Notes under the pieces: model-generated
Told to the model about the DNA's origin: nothing
Databases searched by the model: none
Seen by the model: the letters and a program-made list of their open reading frames with translations, nothing else
Source of the DNA: Planctomycetota bacterium
Lineage (GTDB): Bacteria; Planctomycetota; UBA1135; JACQFD01
NCBI GenBank assembly: GCA_016792805.1
Contig: JAEUHX010000041.1
Span: 1 to 64,000, forward strand
Reading direction: 5' to 3'
Length of the DNA stretch: 64,000 nucleotides
Position numbers and translations under genes: made by a program
Part shown: positions 17,439-27,000 of the stretch, piece by piece
How positions within the stretch are numbered: the first letter of the stretch is position 1
Layout: each line of letters begins with the position of its first letter

Positions 17439-18021
17439 CGATTCGACCCGGCCCCGGCGCGTCCTGCTCTACAGCGGGCACCGCATCGACGCCCCGAACC
17501 GGAAGTCTCCCCGATTCCCGGCCCAGCTTGAGCCGACCGTGCGCGCCATGCTCTCGCGGCACCTCGACCGTTGGAATATCGGGCCGGGAGATCTGGCGCT
17601 CGGCAGCGGGGCCAACGGCGGCGACATCCTGGTGCTGGAGCTCTGCCGCGAGCGCGGCGCCGACATCCAAGTGTTACTTCCCTTCTCGGAAGCCGAGTTT
17701 CTCCGGCGCTCGGTGTGCGTCGAGGGCACTGCATGGGAATCTCGCTTCAGCGAGCTTCGCAAGGAGGGACGCTGGCTCACGCTCGCGGAGCGATCGGGCC
17801 CGCCGCTGGAGGGCGAGCCCTTCGGACAGACAAATCTGTGGATTATTGAAACAGCCAGGGTGCTGGCTCCCGAGGGGCCTTTCTATGCACTTCTCGTATG
17901 GGACGAGAAAGGGCAAGGCGACGGGCCCGGAGGCACGGCCGATTTTGTTGCCCGCGCCAGCGAACTCGGCGCGGAGATTGCCATTGTGAATCCCACAAAA
18001 TTGCTCCACCCGGGCGAGTAG
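17425..18021 (+). CDS. SLOG-like Rossmannoid ligand-sensing protein
   Basis: The product is 198 residues and overlaps the end of the trpF-like gene by 14 bases. The frame shows the pattern YSGHRIDAPNRKSPRFP, then LALGSGANGGDILVLELCRERGADIQVLLPF and EAEFLRRSV. This resembles the LOG/SLOG-like domains that often sit in front of signalling modules, where a GxxxGxD/E turn binds a nucleotide-type ligand. Here the domain stands alone, with no effector fused. SLOG domains are found in bacterial nucleotide-signalling conflict systems, and a TIR gene lies 3.4 kb downstream, but opposite-strand genes separate the two. Function is otherwise unknown. Confidence 0.6.
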   Translation: MRILDDSTRPRRVLLYSGHRIDAPNRKSPRFPAQLEPTVRAMLSRHLDRWNIGPGDLALGSGANGGDILVLELCRERGADIQVLLPFSEAEFLRRSVCVEGTAWESRFSELRKEGRWLTLAERSGPPLEGEPFGQTNLWIIETARVLAPEGPFYALLVWDEKGQGDGPGGTADFVARASELGAEIAIVNPTKLLHPGE

Positions 18022-18053
18022 AGCGCGTGCGCGCGCGGCGGGCGGGTTGTGAC

Positions 18054-18375
18054 CCGGGATAAGTTGGGCGTGCCCGCGAGGTTCTCACAATAGGCGAGCG
18101 ACGCGCCCGGCAGCGGTGCCATGTCGGTGCAGACGAGCTCACCATTCTGTCCGATCTCGAAGGAGCCGCGGTCGCTGGCGCGGATAAGCCCGCCGAGCGC
18201 TCCCGCGCCTGTGTTCCCGGCGTAGCCGTAGACGAGCGAGTTAGGCGAGAAGTTACCGTGAAGGAGTGGGCACCAGTTGGGCCTCATTGAAGCGAGCAGC
18301 GAACTGCGCTTGAGCAAATGCGGCTGACGAAGCGAGCACCAGAACTCCGGCACAAGTAGCAGTGAAACGAATCAT
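18054..18375 (-). pseudogene. Broken, internally deleted paralogue of the CHRD secreted protein
   Basis: The 5' piece (18375 down to about 18253) encodes a signal peptide (MIRFTATCAGVLVLASSAAFAQ) and a CHRD-like start (FAARFNEAQLVPTPS) that aligns with the start of the intact gene at 18566-20080, then hits a stop. From about 18254 down to 18054 another frame encodes SLVYGYAGNTGA and LPGASLAYCENLAGTP, which align with RYGFSAPTGA and LQAASLAYCEDTAGTP near the intact gene's C end. So most of the gene is deleted, the remaining ends are out of frame, and the final ~60 residues are lost. It lies next to its intact relative, which suggests tandem duplication followed by decay. Confidence 0.75.
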
Positions 18376-18565
18376 GGAGTCACCGGACGGGAATTTGGGG
18401 ATCGGCGAACGCGCCGGCCCTTCACGCACGCACGGCGCAACCCATCGCCGAACCCCATCGCGCGCTCGCCCTTCTCGCGTACCCCTCGAGTTGTTTGCAA
18501 CGCAACCGGGCTTCGTTACTCCAGCATCCGGCGGCGGGAAGGCGCACGCCGCGAACCCAACTGCG

Positions 18566-20080
18566 CTATTCTGTAAGGAAGATCTTGAGCGCGTCGCTCG
18601 TGGCGACGCCGAGCGGCGAGGCACCCGGATCCAGCGTGAACCACTGCAGAAAGAATGTCTCGCCGATCAGGCTCGCAGTATTGGGAACGTCGAACGAGAT
18701 CGAGGCGCGTCCCTCCGCGTTAGTTACAGTCGAATAGGCCGCCAGTGCGTTGCCCCATAGGTAGTGACCGACGAGCCCCGCAAAAGCCAATTCGAGCGGC
18801 GTCCCCGCCGTATCCTCACAATAGGCTAAGGACGCCGCCTGCAACGGCACGGCATCCGTGGCAATCACATCGACACGCTCCCCGAGCGCCGGCCTCCCAA
18901 TTGAGCTGATCCGAACCAAGCGCCCAAGCGGCGGCGCCCCCGTAGGCGCGGAGAATCCATATCGAAGCGGATTCTGTACAGTGTTGCCGCTGGCCAGAGG
19001 CAGTAGCGGATTCGCGATGTAGGCACACAGCCGCAGCCTTCCCAGACGGAGATCATCCAGGAAGCCATTGGCGGGCAGTGAAGCCGACCAGGAAGTTCCC
19101 GGGGGGACCGGGATCTGGAATGCGCTTTGGAGCGGCTCGCCCGGGAAGCCCACTCCGAGCGCAAGAAATGCCAATCCACTATCCCACGAAGCCTCGACGG
19201 ATAGGGTGTTCCCGCTGAGATTGTAAGTAATCACTCCAAGGCCTGAGAACGCCGGCGGCCCCGGCGGAACGCCGGCTCCTCCCTGCAGCCTCACAAAGTA
19301 GGTTTCCTCAAGGGGCTTGACCGCCCCACGAATCGCGCCGCTCGGAAATGCGACAGTGCGCACCTCAACATAGAGGTCTCCCAGCTCGAGAAGTGAAATC
19401 TCGGAATTGTTGAGCCGGCGCTTGTACGTCTTCGTCCAAGACCCGAGCGTGCCGGTGCCGAGGTCGATTAAAATCGGACCATTACTATTCGGCGTCCCTT
19501 GACGAAGCGACGCACCAAGCACGCTCGTGCTGAGCCCGGCCGTGGTGATATCCACTGTGAGCACTCTCTCAGGCATGCGCAGCTCGAGCCGCGCTGTGCC
19601 CGTTGCGGTGCTCGTCGACGGCGGCACGGCGGATGCGCCGTCGAGGGCCGCTTCGAATCGGCGCTCGTAGCTTCGGGAGATCTGCCCGCGAATGGCGCCA
19701 TCGGGGTGCAGATGTGATTGAATTACCACATAAAATTCGCCGCGCCAAAGACTCAGCTGCTCAGCGTCGGAGAGCGGTGTGGTCTCGCCCGAGATTTCTC
19801 CGGGGCCCGCAATCGTGAGGACTCGAACCAAGCTGCCATTGGTTCCGGGAGCCCCTTGCCGCAGCTGCGCTCCGATCGGCGCCGAGACCTCGTGGTCGAT
19901 GCGATAATAGAAGCGTCCCGAGGAGGTATCGAGAGAAAAGTAAGCTCTTCCTTCCTGGCCGGCACCGGTCGGTGGCACGACTTGATTGTTCTCAAGCCAC
20001 GCCCCGAAGGGTGCTTGGCCGCGGGCCGCGGAAGGAACGGAAAGCAATGCGAGAAGGAACGCCAACGCGTGTCGGAGCAT
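18566..20080 (-). CDS. Secreted CHRD-domain protein with planctomycete-type tail
   Basis: The product is 504 residues. The ATG at 20080 is preferred over 20113 because it starts the signal peptide (MLRHALAFLLALLSVPSAARGQ). Two to three CHRD (chordin) domains follow. Each has the pattern ENNQVVPP or DGASAVPPSTS, then a bulky LRQGAPGTNG or LRQGTPNSNG turn and a closing HPDGAIRGQIS or FPSGAIRGAVK. CHRD domains are immunoglobulin-like beta folds of unknown role in bacteria. The C part (GRLVRISSIG, ASLAYCEDTAGTP, SLIGETFFLQWFTLDP) is the secretion-type tail shared with the pseudogene next door. Divergent from the patatin gene with a 137-base gap. Confidence 0.82.
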   Translation of the reverse strand: MLRHALAFLLALLSVPSAARGQAPFGAWLENNQVVPPTGAGQEGRAYFSLDTSSGRFYYRIDHEVSAPIGAQLRQGAPGTNGSLVRVLTIAGPGEISGETTPLSDAEQLSLWRGEFYVVIQSHLHPDGAIRGQISRSYERRFEAALDGASAVPPSTSTATGTARLELRMPERVLTVDITTAGLSTSVLGASLRQGTPNSNGPILIDLGTGTLGSWTKTYKRRLNNSEISLLELGDLYVEVRTVAFPSGAIRGAVKPLEETYFVRLQGGAGVPPGPPAFSGLGVITYNLSGNTLSVEASWDSGLAFLALGVGFPGEPLQSAFQIPVPPGTSWSASLPANGFLDDLRLGRLRLCAYIANPLLPLASGNTVQNPLRYGFSAPTGAPPLGRLVRISSIGRPALGERVDVIATDAVPLQAASLAYCEDTAGTPLELAFAGLVGHYLWGNALAAYSTVTNAEGRASISFDVPNTASLIGETFFLQWFTLDPGASPLGVATSDALKIFLTE

Positions 20081-20217
20081 GGACGGGCCGGTCGGTAAGC
20101 GGAGAAGAATCAAGTCGGAACGTCCCCTTCAGCGCGGCCCCGTGCCGAAGCCCATCAACAGACTCACGAATCCCGTTCGAGTTAGGATACGGCCCTCGTT
20201 GGAGTCTCGACCTCGCC

Positions 20218-21411
20218 ATGACCACACCTGTCCTACGCCGAACGCTCGCGGAGAAGCTTGCCCCCCACAGCGGACACAGACGCCTCCTCTCGCTGGATGG
20301 AGGCGGAATTCGAGGAGTGATCACTATTCAAGTGCTCAAGCGAATCGAGTCTCTCCTGCGTGCGGAGCTGTCCGCGGGGTCTGACTTTCGCCTTTGTCAC
20401 TATTTCGATTACGTGGCGGGCACGAGCACGGGAGCAATCCTCGCAGCCTGCATTGCTTGGGGTATGAGCGCCGACGAGATGGACAGTTTCTACCGGACGA
20501 GCGGCGAGGAGATGTTCAAAAAGGCCGGCCTCCTGGACGCGATCATGAAACATGGGTACGACGCGTGGCCGCTGACTCAGCGGCTCCGGCAGGTGTTCGC
20601 ATTCGACGGTGAACCGATCACTCTCGGCAGCGACCGCCTGCGCTCCCTCTTGCTGATGGTCATGCATAACGTGACCAGTGATTCTCCGTGGCCTGTGACC
20701 AACAATCCGAGCGCAAAGTACAATCAGCGCGGCGGCCCAGGCAGAACCTCGACGTCGTCGAATCTTGATCTTCCGCTCTGGCAGCTTGTGCGCGCCAGCA
20801 CCGCCGCCCCCACGTACTTTCCGCCCGAGCGCATCACAATGGCCGGGCGAACGCACGTCTTCGCCGACGGCGGGATCACGCCGTTCAATAATCCTGCGTT
20901 TCAGCTCTTTCTCGAGGCGACGCTCGATCCCTACCGTCTTCTGTGGCCTTCCGGCAAGGACAAGCTGCTGATTGTTTCAGTGGGAACCGGGACTTTCCCC
21001 CACGTGATTCCAAAGATCGAGAAGAGCAACCCCAATAAGCTCGAGAGCGCCCTTGCCGCAATCGACTCGCTGATGAACTCCGCGGTGCACTTCCAGGATC
21101 TCCTCTGCCGAGCCTTCGGACACTGCCGCTTCGGCGACTGGATCGACCGCGAAGTGGGGACACTGGCGGAGAACGCCTTCGGGAGCCTTCCCTTCGGCGT
21201 CCCGAAGGGGACGGGTGAACGTCTCTTTACTTATGTTCGCTACGACCTGGAACTCACTGCCGGCGGCCTCGAAGAGGTCGGTTGCAAGCATGTCGCGCCG
21301 AGCGACGTTCAGAAGCTCGACGCCACCGACCAGATCATTGCGCTCGGCGAAGTGGGCGAAGGGCTCGCCAAGAAAGTCGATCCATCCCATTTCCAAGGCT
21401 TTCTATCATGA
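20218..21411 (+). CDS. Patatin-like phospholipase (CapV-like)
   Basis: The product is 397 residues from the ATG at 20218. The longer frame adds 82 residues with no patatin features. All catalytic landmarks are present: the oxyanion loop DGGGIRG (27-33), the nucleophile elbow GTSTG (68-72, Ser70) and the dyad Asp in ADGGI (Asp217). The SPWPVTNNPSAKYN and LWQLVRASTAAPTYFPPE segments match bacterial patatins of the type used as membrane-degrading effectors in CBASS (CapV). No cyclase is nearby. Its stop overlaps the start of the TIR gene as ATGA (21408-21411), so the two proteins are made together. A soluble cytoplasmic lipase acting on the inner membrane is the expected activity. Confidence 0.9.
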   Translation: MTTPVLRRTLAEKLAPHSGHRRLLSLDGGGIRGVITIQVLKRIESLLRAELSAGSDFRLCHYFDYVAGTSTGAILAACIAWGMSADEMDSFYRTSGEEMFKKAGLLDAIMKHGYDAWPLTQRLRQVFAFDGEPITLGSDRLRSLLLMVMHNVTSDSPWPVTNNPSAKYNQRGGPGRTSTSSNLDLPLWQLVRASTAAPTYFPPERITMAGRTHVFADGGITPFNNPAFQLFLEATLDPYRLLWPSGKDKLLIVSVGTGTFPHVIPKIEKSNPNKLESALAAIDSLMNSAVHFQDLLCRAFGHCRFGDWIDREVGTLAENAFGSLPFGVPKGTGERLFTYVRYDLELTAGGLEEVGCKHVAPSDVQKLDATDQIIALGEVGEGLAKKVDPSHFQGFLS

Positions 21412-23180
21412 GCCAGCAACACAAATTGCTCGAGAGCCTGCCCCTTTCCGACGGAAGAGTGCGGGGCGAAATCTCGGTCCCGGATGCCACGGTTCGCGGA
21501 CTGCTCAAGATTTGTCAGGATCCTGCCGCCGATGTGCGCGACGTCGGCTGGCGAGCTCTCACCCGGCTGCCGCTCTCAAGGACGCAGTGGCTTGAAGTGA
21601 TTCCAGCCGTCGTTCGCGCTCTCGAGGAGGTTTCACAAAAAAAGACGCCGCACGAGTCCACAGACCCCGAGTCGGGCCTCAGCTGGGACTCCCTTTCGTT
21701 GATCACAAGCGCGCCCTATGTGCCGGGCACGCAAGCGCGACAGGCGCTCCGGACGATGCTGCACCGGCCGGGTCATTCACAGCTGCCAGCCGGTCGTGTG
21801 CTCGCGGCCGCGGGCGACCTCGCCGGGGAGGAGTTCCTCCAGGCGAGGGGAGAGCCTCTGCGCCCCAGGCCGACTGTCAACAATTACTCCATCGACCGCG
21901 AGCCGCTGCCCGCCCTCGATCTCCGCGCACCGATCGCAAAGCTCGTCGAAGAATTTGTGTTGCATGCGCGCGCACGACACCTTCGGGCCGCTTTGGCTTG
22001 GGAGCTCTCGCGGCGGCGCGTCGAGGAGGTGCTGGCTGCTGCCACGCCGCTGCTCGATGACTCCGACCCGGAGACGCGATTTGCCGCTGCTGCGCTGATC
22101 GGCGACGTCGCGATCTTGTGTGTCTTGCAACAGAAGCCCGCCTACGGGGAACGCGGCTTCCCGAAAGTCGATCTCCCGATCCCGAGCGCGCCGCACACAT
22201 CGTCAAAAGCGAAGCCGCCCCACGGCGGAGCAGGCCACCTGCGCCCTGACCGCGTCGAAGAGGTGCTCCCAGCTTCGGCTCCTTCACCAGCGCCTACCAA
22301 ATCTGCAGACGCCGAGGACACGGCACTGCCGGCTTCCTCCGCTAAGCCCGCGCGCGAGGCAGTGCTGCTCGGCGCGAACTCGCCGCGCTCTGTAAGAATC
22401 GGCCAGCGTTTCACAGTGAACTTCATCGCGTCGATCGAAAGCCGCCGTGCCGAGGTGGAGAAGATTCTTCAAGAATCGAGCCCTCAATCCCACACCGTGC
22501 TCGGCGCCCAAAAGTGCATGTGGGCCACCGGCGTCACGGTCGAGGTGCGGCTTCGCGCGGAAGGGATCGAGGTCGAGGAGGAACGCCAACCCTTCGTCTG
22601 GAACGGCGAGCAACAGATTCTCCCCTTCGATTGCAAAGTATCGCCGGCAGCGGCGCTCGGCCCCGTTCCACTCCGGTTGGATGCCTTCATCGGCGGCGTC
22701 CGCGTGGCCGCCGTGCGGCTCGATATCGAGATCACACAAAGTGCCGCGTCCCCGGCGCAGGTCAGCGCCACCGCAGCTGCATATCAAAGCGCCTTCGCCT
22801 CCTACTCCTCGAAGGACCGCCAGCGCGTGTTCGACATGGTGAGCGCGCTGCGCAATGTGGCGGCCATCGATGTCTTCCTCGACGTCGACACACTTCGAAC
22901 AGGCAAAAAGTGGAAAGAGCAGCTCGAAGCCGAGATTCTCGCACGCGAGGCGTTCATACTTTTCTGGTCCAAGAATGCGGCTGGCTCTCACTACGTGGAT
23001 TGGGAATGGCGCACCGCCCTCGCGCGCAAGCCGGCAGAAGCCTTCGAAGTCCAGCCGCTAGAGCCGCCGCGCGACGCGCCTCCGCCGGAGGAACTCAAGG
23101 ATCGCCACTTCGGCGATGCGCTCCAGTCGCTCCGCAAGCTCCAGGAGCTGCGGGACGCGGCGGCGGGCTCAGCGCCGTAA
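21408..23180 (+). CDS. TIR-domain protein with N-terminal helical repeats, coupled to the patatin
   Basis: The product is 590 residues from the ATG at 21408, overlapping the patatin stop. Residues 25-240 look like short alpha-helical (HEAT-like) repeats, with DPAADVRDVGWRAL and DSDPETRFAAAAL as examples. Residues 260-318 are a low-complexity Pro/Ala linker. Residues 325-442 are a beta-rich module with FVWNGEQQILPFD. Residues 459-545 are a TIR domain: AFASYSSKDRQRV, DVFLDVDTLRTGKKW, FILFWSKNAAGSHYVDWEW. Glu533 sits where the catalytic glutamate of NAD-cleaving TIRs lies. The pairing with a lipase suggests a sensing and effector module. The architecture is not one I can name. Confidence 0.85.
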   Translation: MSQQHKLLESLPLSDGRVRGEISVPDATVRGLLKICQDPAADVRDVGWRALTRLPLSRTQWLEVIPAVVRALEEVSQKKTPHESTDPESGLSWDSLSLITSAPYVPGTQARQALRTMLHRPGHSQLPAGRVLAAAGDLAGEEFLQARGEPLRPRPTVNNYSIDREPLPALDLRAPIAKLVEEFVLHARARHLRAALAWELSRRRVEEVLAAATPLLDDSDPETRFAAAALIGDVAILCVLQQKPAYGERGFPKVDLPIPSAPHTSSKAKPPHGGAGHLRPDRVEEVLPASAPSPAPTKSADAEDTALPASSAKPAREAVLLGANSPRSVRIGQRFTVNFIASIESRRAEVEKILQESSPQSHTVLGAQKCMWATGVTVEVRLRAEGIEVEEERQPFVWNGEQQILPFDCKVSPAAALGPVPLRLDAFIGGVRVAAVRLDIEITQSAASPAQVSATAAAYQSAFASYSSKDRQRVFDMVSALRNVAAIDVFLDVDTLRTGKKWKEQLEAEILAREAFILFWSKNAAGSHYVDWEWRTALARKPAEAFEVQPLEPPRDAPPPEELKDRHFGDALQSLRKLQELRDAAAGSAP

Positions 23181-24013
23181 AGCTGGAATCGCCCCACGGC
23201 GCCGGATCAGGCAACAAATCCAGATGATCGGGACGTTCGATGGACGCCCGGTGCCGTCGTGATCTTCGAGAGCGAGGTGGGGAGCGTTGGCTCGTGGTCG
23301 GTGTGAAATCGAGCATCAGCCCGGCATCGGCGGTCACCTCGTGGGAGTCCTCAGCGAGCTGCCGATGCTTCGGCCCATCGGTCCGGAGAGAGGCCTCAGG
23401 CACAATTCCCGCGAGGCACTCGATTTGCAAACCGCCCGCCAGGAGCCTCTCCGCTGCGGGAGGGATTCGCCCCCGTGCGCCAAAGCAACCAGCACCTTTA
23501 GACGATTCTTAACAATTTCCGATGCCACATAAAGCATCGGTCACGAATCTTGAGGTGCTCTCGGGGCGTCGGCGCGATCGACGGGGACGTCTGTGGCAGC
23601 GACGCCACGCACCCGAGCCGTCCCTTCGCCCAGGCGTTCGATCGTTCGCGATCCCGACGGCGCCTCGATTTGTGGCTCTGCGAGCCGCGCCGAATTCGGC
23701 GGCGCCTCCAAGCCCGGAGTAGCCAAGGCCCCCGAGACCAAGCGTGGCCGTCTTCGAGTTCCCTCTGCGCGTGGGCCGTGCGGAGGCGGGGTGGGAAAGA
23801 GCCCTCGCTGCGCTGCGATCGGCCATGGCACCCCGGTTCGAAGGGGACACGCCCGGCGCGCGGAGACGTCCGTGCGCCTCCGAACAGGATCGCGCGCTTG
23901 CGAACGCCCCTCCGGGCCTGCCGCAGGCGGAGCCCGTCCGGAAGTTCGCCGTACCATCGGAGCTCGGGTTGCCGTCCAACTCCGGTTCACGCTCCGTAGC
24001 AGCCTCCCCACAT
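23181..24013 (+). other. Gene-poor interval before the SBBP gene
   Basis: No convincing gene is seen in these 833 bases. The open frames here on both strands are Arg/Pro-rich and show no family pattern. A 7-bp inverted repeat (23519-23525 with 23534-23540, 8-base spacer) lies in a locally AT-rich patch around 23500-23545, with no T-run beside it. This patch could be a promoter or regulatory site for the gene starting at 24014, but nothing more can be supported. Confidence 0.4.
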
Positions 24014-27000
24014 ATGCACTCTTCGATCTCGCAATGGCTCTCTTCGATTCTCTTGGGTCTGACGGCAGCCGGTGCGTCGGCCCAGTCCCCCGCCGTTCCG
24101 ACGGCCCGCGTGCCGCTCCACTTCGTTGAGAACGGCGGCCAGCTCGACGGTGAGGCCGTTCTGTATGCACAACGCGGCGGCATCGCCATGGCCGTCGCGG
24201 CCGATGGGTTCGCCGTGCGCTATGCGATCTTGGAGGACTCGCCGCCCGCCGAGGCCACATTTTCGCGGGGGCTATCAGCGAACGCCCGCGTCCGCGGCGG
24301 CACGCTTCGTTTCCGGTTCGAAGGGGCGAGCCCCGATGCGACCGTCCTCGGTGTGCGTGAGCTTCCGGGGCGAACTCACTATCTCATCGGACCGCGCTCG
24401 CAGTGGCACACGGATCTCAAGTCGTACGGCGCGGCGAAGATCGTGGGTATTCGCCCCGGTGTCGACCTGGATCTGTACGAATCTTCCGGTCTGCTCAAGT
24501 ATGATCTCACAGTTGCTCCGGGAGTGGATTGCGAGGCCGTCGTGATGCTGTGCGAAGGCGCCGAGGCCCTCTCCGTGGGCGCCGACGGGGCCCTCGTGGC
24601 GCGCACGCCGTTCGGTGAAGTGCGGCAGCCGAAGCCGGTCACCTTCGAGCGAGACAGCGCAGGCGAGACACGGCCGGTGGAGGCCTCGTTCCGGCTCCTC
24701 GGCGGGAATCGGTTCGCGATCGCGGCACCCGCGCGGGATGCGGCGCGCACACTTGTGATCGATCCCGGAATTGTGTACTCGACGCTCATCCCAGGCTCGG
24801 GCGTCGACACGGGATTCGACTGCGCCGCCGGCGCGGCCGGAAATTGTTATGTGACCGGATTCACCTTCTCGACGAATTTCGCGGTGAAGGCCGGTTCCTT
24901 CGACGTCTCGGCCAACGGCTTCGTCGACGCGTACTGCTTCAAGCTCAACGCGGCGGGCACGGGCTTTGAGTATGCCACCTATCTCGGCGGGCAGAGCACG
25001 GACCAAGGCATCGGCGTGGCGGTCGACTCGACCGGAGCCGCGTACGTGGCCGGCGCCACGCTGTCGACCAATTTTCCTGTGGTCCCTGGGTCCTACGACA
25101 CGTCGTTCACAGGAGGTCAACAATACGGCGACGTGTTTGTTGTGAAACTCAATCCTGCGGGCAGCAATCTCGTCTATGGAACGCTGCTCGGAGGCCAGCT
25201 CGATGAAGTGGCGCTTCGCATCGCCGTCGACAACGCGGGCAAAGCGCACGTCACTGGCTGGACGCGCTCCGGGGAATTTCCGACGACGGCGAACGCCTTC
25301 GACCGCACCTATAACGGCACGATCTCGAATTCGCTCGGCGACGCATTTGTGACTCGCCTCAATGCCGCGGGGACCCAGCTCGACTACTCGACCTTCCTCG
25401 GAAGCTCGGAGCCCGACGCGGGCGCCGGCATCACAGTCGCGAATGACGAGACGATCTTTGTGACCGGCATCGCGGGAAGCGGCTTCCCGGTCTCCGCCAA
25501 CGCGTTCGACAAGACGTACAACGGCTTCAGCGACGCATTTGTAGCACGCATCAATCCGCTGATGAGCGGCAACGCGTCGATCGTTTACTGCACCTATCTC
25601 GGCGGCGGCGGATTCGACACGGGCTACGGCATCACTCTCGACGGGGACAAGAATGCGTATGTCTGCGGCCAAACCTTCTCGGGCGGCTCCACATCGTTCC
25701 CCGTGACGATGGTCGCGCTCGACAAAGTGTACAATGGCAACGGAGATGCCTTCGTTACGAAGCTCAATTCCGCGGGCACTTCGCTCGTATATTCAACATT
25801 CCTCGGCAGCACGGGCACTGACGCCGCGAACTCGATCCGAGTGGATTCGGGCGGCGCCGCATTTCTCGCAGGCCGGACTTCCTCGGCGGCGTTCCCCAAG
25901 GTGGTCGGCGCGTTCGATTCGAGCTATGGCGGCGCTCAAGACGGCTTCGTCTCGAAGCTCAACGCAGGCGGATCCGTCCTTCTGTCGTCCTCTTTCGTGG
26001 GTGGCGCTGGAAAGGACGAGGCCTTCGGCCTCTCGCTCCTCACGACCGACGAAGTGTTCGTTTCGGGAACGACACAGTCGGCCGACTTCAAGACGACCGC
26101 AGGCGTCGTCGACACCGTCTTGAGCGGCCAGGATGCATTCGTAATGCGCGTCAACCTGGGGCCCGTGCCTGTGCTGGCGCTCGCGGAGCTCAAAAATACG
26201 GACAAGACCGATGACACCGTCGTGATCGAGTACGAGGTCGGCGAAGCGACTCCCGTCATCGTGAATCGAACCATACAGAATCTCGGGAGCCCGACATCGG
26301 TGCTTTCCTGGATCGTCGAGGAGCTCACGGACGCCCCGTGGCTCGCGCAGACCCCCGACCAGGGTCAGGTCGTCGCCGAGGAGGCCGGGCAGACGGTCGT
26401 GCTCGCCGCCGATCCCACGGGCCTTGCGGTGGGACCCTTCACCACGACGCTGCGATTTACCAATGAAGACGAGACTACACAGAAAATTGATGTGCCCGTC
26501 CTGCTGACGGTGCAGGAGGGAACGGTCGCCGATTTCGTGGTGGGCGATTCGCTCAACGGTTCCATCGCATTCAATGGTGAGTTTGACGCCGGACGGTTCG
26601 AGGGACTCTCTGGCGAGACGGTGACCGTTGCCGTGGCAAGCACAGTTCAGGCCGAGACGCTGAAGCCCGAGATCCGCTTCCAGGACTCCGTCGGCGGAAC
26701 GACGCTCAAGACCTTCGTGCTGCCGCATTCCACAAAAGTAGCGAAGCGTAATTATAAGCTTACGAGCAGCGGAACCTTCCGCCTCCGTGTCACAGGCACG
26801 AGCCCGACGACCGGAGGATATTCGATCACAACCTCCTCGAAGCTCCCGGCGAACGCGAAGCCCTTCACAAAAAAGAACGCCGTGCCGAAGAGCAACGGCT
26901 TCCCGGTGGACGTCCTGGTGGGGTTGAAGGCCGGAGGGAAGCTCGATGCGACGGTCCTGCCGACGACGACCATCACGGGCCCGCTCGCCGTGGCGCTTCT

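Noticed and set aside
23519-23540. 7-bp inverted repeat as a terminator
   Set aside because: No T-run on either side, and no gene end nearby within 300 bases.
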